From Phycisphaeraceae bacterium (lineage in GTDB: Bacteria > Planctomycetota > Phycisphaerae > Phycisphaerales > Zrk34), in the NCBI GenBank assembly GCA_028281485.1, contig JANQJT010000278.1:1-6678 (forward strand): a stretch of 6,678 nt of DNA, written 5' to 3'. Below are positions 1 through 5,394 of the stretch, piece by piece. The notes under the pieces are model-generated. The model had not been told where the DNA came from, searched no databases, and saw nothing but the letters and a program-made list of their open reading frames with translations. A program made the position numbers and the translations under genes. Position 1 is the first letter of the stretch; each line of letters opens with the position of its first letter.

Positions 1-1211
1 CTGGTCGCGCCGGCCTGCTTGACCTCGACCAGCTCACCGGCCAGCGCCGATCCGCCGATGATCTGTCCGCGGCCGCGCACCATCTGGATCGAGCGACCGG
101 CGATGAGTCGGCTGTGCATGGCGCCGATGTCGATCACAATGTCCTGTCCCGCCATCAGCGTGGCGTTCTCGGCGAAGCGCGCGTTGATGTCGCCCTCGGC
201 CTTGATCAGCGCCTCGTTACGCCCGGCCACGCCGTGACGCAGACGGATGTCGCCGCCGGTCGATTCGATCCGTGCGCCCTCGACCGATCCGTCGACGGTG
301 ATGTTGCCCGTTGCACGCACGCTTGCCCCGCCGCGCACCGCGGCGCGGATCATGACCTCGCCCTCGAAATCGATGGGCTCGTCGTTGGCGGTCAGGTCCT
401 CTTCGCGGATCAGCATCTGGCGGACTTCGACGCGGGAGCCGTCGAACATGATCACGCCCGAAACACTGGCCACGACCTCATCGCCAACCAGCTCCGTATT
501 CGTGCCGGCACTGAACTCAACCTCATCGGGTGGTTCTGGGTGAATCGGGTGATTGAGTGCGTCGAAACCACTCTCGCCCGGCTCACCGGGGATGCGTTTG
601 AGGATGACGTCGCCGGTCTGACAGAGCAGCCCACCGGTTCGAAGCGCGGCCACCTGGGCTTCGGGATCAATCTCGTCCAGGCTGCCATCGCTGCTGTGGC
701 GAGCATACAGGGCCAGCCGATCCGGGCTCGACTCGTCCGGCAGGCGACCTTCGACGATCAACACCTTCTCGACCGACTCCCCGGCCGCGGCGGTCTCGAC
801 CGCCTGTTTCATCTCTTCGATCATCAAGCCCGGCCCCACGCTCATCTGGCGCAGCTCGCTGACCAGGTCGTCCTGGGTCAGCACGTGGCCGTTGCCCACC
901 GCCGGTCGGATCGAGAGGAAGATCGACATCTTGTCATCGCTGACGTCGAGCGTGAACGCCGCGTCCTGGCTGAGCGTCTCAGCCAGCGAGGCGTTGTCTT
1001 CATCCAGATGCAGCAGGCGCGTGAGCTCCTCGAGTTGCTTGCGCTCCTCGTCGCTGAGCTCGTCGACGGCATCGGCGATCTGCGTGATGGATTCTAAGAG
1101 CTGTTCGGGGCCCTGCTCTGTAGACAACAGCGCGCGAGCGTGATGGGTGAGCCGCCGGGTGCTCTCACTGGTATACTGCTGTGCCTGATTCTCAGTCGAA
1201 TCGGAAGTCAC
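1..1211 (-). CDS. FapA/DUF342-family protein, C-terminus cut off by window edge
   Basis: The 403 residues visible match the FapA (DUF342) family, large polymer- or envelope-associated beta-helical proteins of poorly defined role; some are annotated as flagellar assembly protein A, but nothing here ties this one to flagella. Residues 1-85 are a polar, acidic, helical extension (SDEERKQLEELTRLL near 53-67). Residues 85-160 resemble the FapA N-terminal domain: FLSIRPAVGNGHVLTQDDLV, then EKVLIVEGRLP. From about 280 to the edge runs a Gly/Asp-rich repetitive beta-helix (VRATGNITVDGSVEGARIES, IKAEGDINARF, LMAGQDIVIDIG, IAGRSIQMVRGRG), the hallmark of DUF342. I chose the GTG at 1211 because GGAGGGAGGT lies six bases upstream. 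An in-frame ATG at 1259 would add 16 residues but has no ribosome binding site. The reading frame continues past base 1, so the protein is incomplete. It lies behind the terminator of the upstream unit and so probably has its own promoter. Family call is firm; function is not. Confidence 0.9.
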   Translation of the reverse strand, partial: MTSDSTENQAQQYTSESTRRLTHHARALLSTEQGPEQLLESITQIADAVDELSDEERKQLEELTRLLHLDEDNASLAETLSQDAAFTLDVSDDKMSIFLSIRPAVGNGHVLTQDDLVSELRQMSVGPGLMIEEMKQAVETAAAGESVEKVLIVEGRLPDESSPDRLALYARHSSDGSLDEIDPEAQVAALRTGGLLCQTGDVILKRIPGEPGESGFDALNHPIHPEPPDEVEFSAGTNTELVGDEVVASVSGVIMFDGSRVEVRQMLIREEDLTANDEPIDFEGEVMIRAAVRGGASVRATGNITVDGSVEGARIESTGGDIRLRHGVAGRNEALIKAEGDINARFAENATLMAGQDIVIDIGAMHSRLIAGRSIQMVRGRGQIIGGSALAGELVEVKQAGAT

Positions 1212-1216
1212 AAAAG

Positions 1217-1226
1217 ACCTCCCTCC
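1217..1226 (-). promoter_or_regulatory. Strong ribosome binding site of the FapA-like gene
   Basis: On the minus strand the sequence reads GGAGGGAGGT, followed by five bases TCTTT-type spacing and then GTG. It is the strongest Shine-Dalgarno match in the window and decides the GTG start at 1211 over the ATG codons at 1259 and 1265. Confidence 0.8.
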
Positions 1227-1343
1227 GGAAGTCGATCCCCGACGCGGTAGCTGAACCATGTTCATAATCGGTGATATAACCCCGGACAATAACAGCGGGT
1301 CAGCGATTTTATTTGATTCAGAAAACCGATCGACAGTGAAAAG

Positions 1344-1383
1344 ACGACACGTGCCACCCGCTTCAACGCGCCAAACGTGTCAC
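1344..1383. repeat. Inverted repeat GACACGT / ACGTGTC upstream of the FapA-like gene
   Basis: A 7-bp perfect inverted repeat (GACACGT at 1346-1352, ACGTGTC at 1375-1381) sits in the non-coding stretch between the terminator and the FapA-like gene. Its two arms, in the longer forms ACGACACGTGCC (1344-1355) and CGTGTCAC (1376-1383), recur in the same order and orientation at 3462-3473 (11 of 12 bases) and 3496-3503 (8 of 8). It may be an operator or a pair of regulator half-sites; this is inference. Downstream on the minus strand, TAAAAT (1311-1306) and TTATAT (1279-1274) are possible -10 elements, but neither has a convincing -35 partner. Confidence 0.35.
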
Positions 1384-1403
1384 CCGTGTGCGATAGGAAC
1401 AGC

Positions 1404-1429
1404 AAAAAACCCCGATGATTATCGGGGTT
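1404..1429 (-). terminator. Rho-independent terminator after the PEP-CTERM gene
   Basis: On the minus strand a perfect 9-bp stem, AACCCCGAT / ATCGGGGTT (1429-1421 and 1416-1408) with a four-base loop, runs directly into TTTTTT (1409-1404). It starts 31 bases after the stop codon of the PEP-CTERM gene. In the opposite direction no T-tract follows, so it acts only on minus-strand transcripts. It closes the three-gene unit that begins at the promoter near 3476-3503. Confidence 0.9.
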
Positions 1430-1460
1430 GCTCCTGAGGCTTGCGTGTGTCGATCCGCAC

Positions 1461-2186
1461 TTATCGGCGGCGCGGGATCGCCGCCAGACCGACGACGAAC
1501 AACGCCAGGCTCATCGGCTCAGGGACCGGGTCGGCGGTAAACTTCAGTGTTACCTCGGCGTCGGCGTACTGCGGCAGCGCGTCGCCCGCGGTGTCCGCGA
1601 CGTACACACGATACGTCGCCTCGTATTCCGACAGCGTCGGATTGAGCACGGCGTACGCGTTGTGCGTCATGTCGTGTCGCCAATCCCACTTCGTCGACGA
1701 GCCGGCCGTGCCCAGAATGGGGTCGTAGGTTCCCGACCCGGGCATCATCATGGTTTGATAGTTTTCCAGGCCCGGCGTTGAATCGATCAACTCGACCCAG
1801 ATATCTCCATTGACCCCCGCCCCGCCGAAGTGCAAGAACAGATCGGTCAGGCCCGTTCCGGGTGTCCAGCCGTACTGGTGGTTGTAGGCCTTGCCGGTGA
1901 GCGGCGCCTGCCACGGGCCGGCGGTAAACGTATCACCGGGATTGAGCGGGCGTAGGTGGGGAGGGCCGGGAGAGACGATCTCGTCGATATCGATGTGCAT
2001 CTGGTCGTCGGCCGTGCCGTATTGCAGGTCGGCGCCGGGGTGATAGCCGATGCCGACGTGTTTCATGTTGACCGCAACGCCGCCGCTGCCTCCGCCCAGT
2101 TGAGGGCTGACCTCCGCGGCCGAAACGACCGTTGCGCCAAAAGCCACAAGACCAAGAACAACAAACTTCATTGAACGCATTTTCAT
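1461..2186 (-). CDS. PEP-CTERM sorting-domain surface protein
   Basis: This 241-residue protein is built for export and surface anchoring. Residues 1-24 are a signal peptide: Lys/Arg start, hydrophobic FVVLGLVAFGATVV, and likely cleavage after SAA. The C-terminus carries the PEP-CTERM signal: VPEP at 221-224, a short hydrophobic segment LALFVVGLAAI, and the basic tail PRRR. In known systems exosortase recognises this signal and processes the protein at the cell envelope; no exosortase gene is in the window. The middle is mostly beta-type and rich in Gly, Asp, His, Tyr and Trp, with an acidic patch YGTADDQMHIDIDE (56-69) and a late HNAYAV...YEATYRVYVADTAG segment (175-201). From memory, that segment is reminiscent of Zur-repressed all3515-type PEP-CTERM proteins; this is a weak lead only. 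The start ATG follows GGAG by 11 bases, and the gene lies 18 bases after the prepilin stop, so the two are probably co-transcribed. The exact ligand or role is unknown. Confidence 0.88.
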   Translation of the reverse strand: MKMRSMKFVVLGLVAFGATVVSAAEVSPQLGGGSGGVAVNMKHVGIGYHPGADLQYGTADDQMHIDIDEIVSPGPPHLRPLNPGDTFTAGPWQAPLTGKAYNHQYGWTPGTGLTDLFLHFGGAGVNGDIWVELIDSTPGLENYQTMMMPGSGTYDPILGTAGSSTKWDWRHDMTHNAYAVLNPTLSEYEATYRVYVADTAGDALPQYADAEVTLKFTADPVPEPMSLALFVVGLAAIPRRR

Positions 2187-2204
2187 TCACTCTTTCTCTC
2201 CGCC

Positions 2205-2903
2205 CTACTGGGCGGTTACGGGGTTCCAGTTATCGATGTTTCGAGCCGGATCGTAGGTCTGGTTGAAATCGAGGGTCTCGACGTGTCCGTCGACCATGGC
2301 GTAGTTGGCACGGTTTCGGTGACGCAGCTTGGCCACGTCGTCGCTGGCGGCGCCGATGTACCAGAAGTGCGCCATGACGTGGTCGCTGGTACCCTGGTAA
2401 TCGACGAAGAGGATCGTGCTGGCGTGTCGCGGGATGCGCTGCATTCGGGGCCAGGTCTTGCCGGCGGCGGGCGTGATGCCCGTCTCGGGCCCGGTCAGTT
2501 CGGGGTAGACCGACTTGGCATACGAGTACTGACCGACGCCGCGTCGCAGGTCGCTGGGACAACGGTACAGGCCGTTGATGAGCTTCTCCCACTCCGGCCC
2601 GAACGCGCCGGTGTAAGTGCCGGCGTTGAGCTGGTTCATCAGCGCCGGCCCCCAGGGCAGTTGGCCGTGCGCCAGCGCCGAGTGCGAGCTGCGAGGAAGC
2701 ACGTCGTCGTTCTCAATCGCGTACATATTCGCCGCCAGGGCGATCTGTCGCAGGTTGCCCGCGCACCGCACCGTGCGCGCGCCGTCCTGGGCGCGCGCCA
2801 GCGCCGGCAGCAGGATCGCCAGCAACACGGCCACGATCCCGACGACCACCAACAGCTCGACCAACGTGAACGCGCTGCGCGCGTCTGTCGCCTTCGATTC
2901 CAT
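2205..2903 (-). CDS. Prepilin-type protein with H-X9-DG domain (type II secretion-like pseudopilin)
   Basis: This 232-residue protein begins with a type IV prepilin leader: a ten-residue polar leader, then A11 | FTLVELLVVVGIVAVLLAIL. The conserved Glu (E16) is the fifth residue of the mature helix, followed by ALARAQDGARTVRCAGNLRQIALAANMY, typical of planctomycete pseudopilins. Near the end is the family signature H195-RNRANYAMV-D205-G206, exactly H-X9-DG. YRCPSD at 113-118 is also common in this family. The expected fate is cleavage by prepilin peptidase, N-methylation, and insertion in the inner membrane or a pseudopilus. The position -1 residue is Ala rather than the usual Gly. I chose ATG at 2903 because GAGG lies six bases upstream; the adjacent GTG at 2906 would leave only three. 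It is the middle gene of the unit with the Cys/His-rich membrane protein and the PEP-CTERM protein. Planctomycetes carry many such paralogues, so the precise cargo or partner is unknown. Confidence 0.92.
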   Translation of the reverse strand: MESKATDARSAFTLVELLVVVGIVAVLLAILLPALARAQDGARTVRCAGNLRQIALAANMYAIENDDVLPRSSHSALAHGQLPWGPALMNQLNAGTYTGAFGPEWEKLINGLYRCPSDLRRGVGQYSYAKSVYPELTGPETGITPAAGKTWPRMQRIPRHASTILFVDYQGTSDHVMAHFWYIGAASDDVAKLRHRNRANYAMVDGHVETLDFNQTYDPARNIDNWNPVTAQ

Positions 2904-2937
2904 CACAACCCTCGATCCTTACGATCGCAGGCACAGC

Positions 2938-2958
2938 CCGGCCGAACCGTTCGACCGG
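2938..2958. repeat. Short inverted repeat between the membrane-protein and prepilin genes
   Basis: CCGGCCGAA / TTCGACCGG surrounds a three-base centre. Eight of nine pairs are Watson-Crick, and the ninth is a G-U pair in minus-strand RNA. There is no T-tract after it, so it is not a standard terminator. It could be a processing or stabilising hairpin in the 82-base gap before the prepilin start, or an operator. It could also be chance in GC-rich DNA. Confidence 0.4.
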
Positions 2959-2985
2959 ACCACAAATCACAAAATCGGGTTGGAA

Positions 2986-3444
2986 TCAGGCGACAGCCGG
3001 CGGGGCGCGACCGGCGTAGCGGCGCTCGACCGTGCGGTCGTATTGATGATGAGCCGGTTCGTCGTGACAACGCCCCAGACGCTCATGGAAAGGCACGAAG
3101 AACAGCATCGCCGGCGGCGCGTCACACGTCGCGACGATCTGACACACCGCGCAGCGCTTGCCTACCGGGATCACCGGGCCGTCTTCTGTCGGCGCGGTCG
3201 GCTGACAGCAGGCGGGTAGCGCCTCGATGACCGGCGCCCCGGACAAGCCGACCAGGTCGGCAAGGGTGCTGGTTTCGCTGGTCGTGGTGAGTTGGGCGAT
3301 CTCGTACTCGACCAGGCCGCGTACGTGACCGGGCGCGATGATCACGAAGAACAGCACAGCCCACGCGAGCAGCCCCCAATGGGCGGCGCGACGGATCAGG
3401 CGATGCCTTCGCAAGGTACGGATCATGCTCTCCCAGCTCTTCAT
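2986..3444 (-). CDS. Small single-pass membrane protein with Cys/His-rich C-terminal half, function unknown
   Basis: I do not recognise a confident family for this 152-residue protein. A basic N-terminus (RTLRRHRLIRR, 9-19) precedes one membrane segment, WGLLAWAVLFFVIIAPG (23-39), which could be an uncleaved anchor. After it come a Thr/Ser-rich linker (51-62), then CC at 79-80, a CAVC pair (98-101), C107, a short hydrophobic APPAMLFFVPF (109-119), C126, and histidines at 120, 127, 132 and 133. Six cysteines clustered with histidines suggest metal binding or disulfides on the outer face of the membrane. The CxxC-plus-hydrophobic layout loosely recalls small DUF2946-type proteins, but this is not established. 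The ATG at 3444 has no clear ribosome binding site; Met7 (3426) has GGGAG only three bases upstream and is an alternative. An in-frame stop at 3460-3462 rules out a longer start. It is the first gene after a good promoter (3476-3503), ahead of the prepilin and PEP-CTERM genes. Its codon use and GC content look like its neighbours', and the intact frame supports a real gene. Confidence 0.72.
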   Translation of the reverse strand: MKSWESMIRTLRRHRLIRRAAHWGLLAWAVLFFVIIAPGHVRGLVEYEIAQLTTTSETSTLADLVGLSGAPVIEALPACCQPTAPTEDGPVIPVGKRCAVCQIVATCDAPPAMLFFVPFHERLGRCHDEPAHHQYDRTVERRYAGRAPPAVA

Positions 3445-3461
3445 CGAATCGCGGACACACT

Positions 3462-3503
3462 ACGACACGGGCCGCATTGTAGCAGACGGCGGGGGCGTGT
3501 CAC
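3462..3503. repeat. Inverted repeat overlapping the promoter of the three-gene unit
   Basis: GACACG (3464-3469) and CGTGTC (3496-3501) form an inverted repeat that brackets the -10 box and overlaps the -35 box of the promoter. The arms, ACGACACGGGCC and CGTGTCAC, match those at 1344-1383 upstream of the FapA-like gene, with spacers of 22 and 20 bases. This position is suitable for a repressor, but that role is inferred. Confidence 0.35.
3476..3503 (-). promoter_or_regulatory. Sigma70-type promoter for the membrane protein / prepilin / PEP-CTERM unit
   Basis: On the minus strand there is a -35 box GTGACA (3503-3498, 5 of 6), a 16-base spacer and a -10 box TACAAT (3481-3476, 5 of 6). TGC directly precedes the -10 box, giving an extended -10 element. 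The start of transcription would fall near 3469, about 25 bases before the ATG at 3444. It lies entirely in the 77-base gap after the pyrG stop codon, with a terminator 2 kb downstream at 1404-1429. This makes a coherent transcription unit. Confidence 0.6.
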
Positions 3504-3521
3504 TTTGCTTTTCGGTTTAGA

Positions 3522-5333
3522 TCAGGACGCCGCCTGGGCGACCGTCGGCAGCCAGCGGGAGGAGATCTGCTCGGCGGGCAGGTCGGGGTTGGCGTGGCGG
3601 ATGGCCGCGGCCACCAGGCCCATGAACATCGGGTGCGGCTCGAGTGGCCGGCTGGTCAATTCCGGATGGAACTGGGCGCCGATGAAGTAGGGGTGCTTGT
3701 CCGGGCTGATCTCCAGCACCTGCATGATGGGGTGTTCGGGGTGGCGACCGGAGAAGATGAGGCCCTTGTCTTCGAGGCGTTCGATGAAGTTGGGGTCGAC
3801 CTCGTAGCGGTGACGGAAGCGCTGGCGGACGTTGAAGGTCTTGTTGGCTTGCTCCTGACCGAAGAGCATGGCCGCGAGGGTGTGCGGCTTGATCTGCACG
3901 TCCTTGCCGCCGAGTCGCATGTTGCCACCGAGGCCCTCGATCTTCTTCTGCTCGGGCAGGATGTCGATCACGGCGCTGGCGGCGTTGGGATCGAACTCGC
4001 TGCTGGCCGCGTCGGAGATGCCGCACACGTTGCGGGCGTGCTCCACCACCGCCATCTGGAAGCCCAGGCAGATGCCCAGGTACGGCAGCTTGTTCTCGCG
4101 GCAGTACTGCACGCAGGCGATCTTGCCCTCGGTGCCGCGTGCGCCGAAACCGCCGGGCACGATCACGCCGTCGAGGTCTTTGAGGTGCGAGGCGATCTCG
4201 ATCGGGTTGGTCGGGTCCATCTCGGTGGTGTCGAGCCACTCGATGTTGATCTTTGCGGACAGGTGGGCGGCGGAGTGTTCCAGCGCCTTGTCGATCGAGG
4301 CGTAGGCGTCGCGGAGCGCGGCGTACTTGCCGGTGATGCCGATGGTGATGTCGTGGGTGCGCTGCGCGTTGAGCATGCCGACGAACTTGGCCCACTCCCG
4401 CCGCGCCTTGTCTTCCTCGCGAGGCCGCACGGCCGAGTGCAGGTCGAGGATCGAGAGGATCTCGATGTCCAGGCCCTCCTGGTGCATCGACTCGGGGATG
4501 GAGTAGATGCTGGAGCGGTCGTGCATGCTGAACACGGCACGCACCGGCACGTTGGAGAACATCGCGATCTTCTCGCGCACCTTCGGGCCCACCTCGTTGG
4601 TCGCCCGGCAGGCGATCATGTGGGGCTGGATGCCGTTTTCCATCAGCTTCTTCAGGCCCAGCTGCGCGGCCTTGGACTTCTGTTCGCCCAGCGTCTTGGG
4701 CTCGAGCACGTACGTCAATGCCACGAAGCAGACGCTGCCGGGTTCTTCGAACGCCAGCTCGCGCAGCGCCTCGATGTAAAAGCCGTTCTCGAAGTCGCCG
4801 ACGGTGCCGCCGACCTCGATGAAGACCACGTCGGATTTCTGTTTCACCGCCAGGCTACGCAGCAGGTGCTTCACCTCGCCGGTGACGTGGGGGATCATCT
4901 GCACGTCGCGGCCGAGGTAGCCGCCCTCGCGCTCCTTGTCGAGCACGTGGCGGTAGATCTGTCCGGACGTGGCGAAGTTGTCACCGGTCAGGTTCTGGTC
5001 GAGCATGCGCTCGTAGGTGCCCAGGTCCATGTCGGTTTCCATGCCGTCGTCGAGGACGAACACTTCGCCGTGGCGGTAGGGGTTGAGGGTGCCCGAGTCG
5101 AGATTGAGGTAGCCCTCGAGCTTGATGGGGGCGACGCGGAGGCCCTTGTCCTTGAGCAGCTTGGCCAGCGAGCTGGAGAAGATGCCCTTGCCCAAGCCGC
5201 TCATGACGGTGCCGAGCACGGCCACGTACTTATGGCGACCCGGCTTATAACCGTCGGGGATGGGCGAATAGAACTCGGTTTCGATATTGGAATGGCCGGC
5301 AGCGGCGAGGATGTCGTTTTCTTGGTTGGGCAT
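3522..5333 (-). CDS. pyrG: CTP synthase (glutamine-hydrolysing), divergent nucleotide-site motifs
   Basis: This cytosolic enzyme makes CTP from UTP, ATP and glutamine, the last step of de novo pyrimidine nucleotide synthesis. Residues 36-300 form the synthetase domain: P-loop GTVMSGLGKG (41-50), K71, Mg-binding D103 and E173 (equivalent to E. coli D72 and E140), HGEVFVLDDG, and EVGGTVGD (173-180). Residues 329-590 form the class I glutamine amidotransferase domain: VPGGFGARGTEGK, GICLG with nucleophile C422, FRHRYEV, and QFHPE with H556 and E558. At 603 residues it is longer than the usual 535-550, because of a 31-residue N-terminal extension and a short C-terminal tail. Several near-invariant motifs differ: GTVMSG for GGVVSS, KLEGYLNLDSG for KLDPYxNVDPG, and EQKSKAAQ for EVKTKPTQ; the Lys and Gln residues of the last are retained. 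Both active sites look complete, so activity is expected. It lies 61 bases after kdsB, which consumes CTP. The start has no well-spaced ribosome binding site (see the promoter entry at 5339-5368). Confidence 0.96.
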   Translation of the reverse strand: MPNQENDILAAAGHSNIETEFYSPIPDGYKPGRHKYVAVLGTVMSGLGKGIFSSSLAKLLKDKGLRVAPIKLEGYLNLDSGTLNPYRHGEVFVLDDGMETDMDLGTYERMLDQNLTGDNFATSGQIYRHVLDKEREGGYLGRDVQMIPHVTGEVKHLLRSLAVKQKSDVVFIEVGGTVGDFENGFYIEALRELAFEEPGSVCFVALTYVLEPKTLGEQKSKAAQLGLKKLMENGIQPHMIACRATNEVGPKVREKIAMFSNVPVRAVFSMHDRSSIYSIPESMHQEGLDIEILSILDLHSAVRPREEDKARREWAKFVGMLNAQRTHDITIGITGKYAALRDAYASIDKALEHSAAHLSAKINIEWLDTTEMDPTNPIEIASHLKDLDGVIVPGGFGARGTEGKIACVQYCRENKLPYLGICLGFQMAVVEHARNVCGISDAASSEFDPNAASAVIDILPEQKKIEGLGGNMRLGGKDVQIKPHTLAAMLFGQEQANKTFNVRQRFRHRYEVDPNFIERLEDKGLIFSGRHPEHPIMQVLEISPDKHPYFIGAQFHPELTSRPLEPHPMFMGLVAAAIRHANPDLPAEQISSRWLPTVAQAAS

Positions 5334-5338
5334 GTCCT

Positions 5339-5368
5339 ACTGTAGCACGATTCGACCGTCCCCATCAA
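5339..5368 (-). promoter_or_regulatory. Possible pyrG promoter giving a leaderless or near-leaderless transcript
   Basis: On the minus strand TTGATG (5368-5363), an 18-base spacer ending in TGC, and TACAGT (5344-5339) make a plausible -35 and extended -10 pair. Transcription would begin about 5332-5334, at the pyrG ATG itself (5333). The only Shine-Dalgarno-like bases, AGGA, end one base before the ATG and are too close to work normally. Co-transcription with kdsB is the alternative. Confidence 0.35.
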
Positions 5369-5394
5369 GGGTGACCGAGCGGTGTCGCATCGGC

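Noticed and set aside
114..1097. Open frame of 327 codons on the plus strand
   Set aside because: It lies antisense to the FapA-like gene, whose minus-strand frame has clear DUF342 features and a strong ribosome binding site. The plus-strand translation is rich in His, Asp, Arg and Gln with no recognisable domain, as expected for a GC-rich shadow frame.
1212..1265. In-frame ATG codons at 1259 and 1265 as start of the FapA-like gene
   Set aside because: No ribosome binding site precedes either, whereas the GTG at 1211 has GGAGGGAGGT at good spacing.
1274..1311. TAAAAT and TTATAT as promoter -10 boxes for the FapA-like gene
   Set aside because: Both resemble -10 elements, but I found no convincing -35 at 16-18 bases. 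They are recorded only as possibilities.
2283..3230. Open frame of 315 codons on the plus strand
   Set aside because: It spans the antisense of the prepilin gene and part of the membrane-protein gene. The translation is Arg-rich with no domain, and it crosses the intergenic gap of two better-supported genes.
3445..3521. Terminator after pyrG
   Set aside because: No hairpin with a T-tract is present in this gap on the minus strand; only the promoter and the spaced inverted repeat are seen.
3594..5345. Open frame of 583 codons on the plus strand
   Set aside because: It is a long mirror frame of pyrG caused by GC-rich codon bias. Its translation is low-complexity (Val, Asp, His, Leu) and matches no family.
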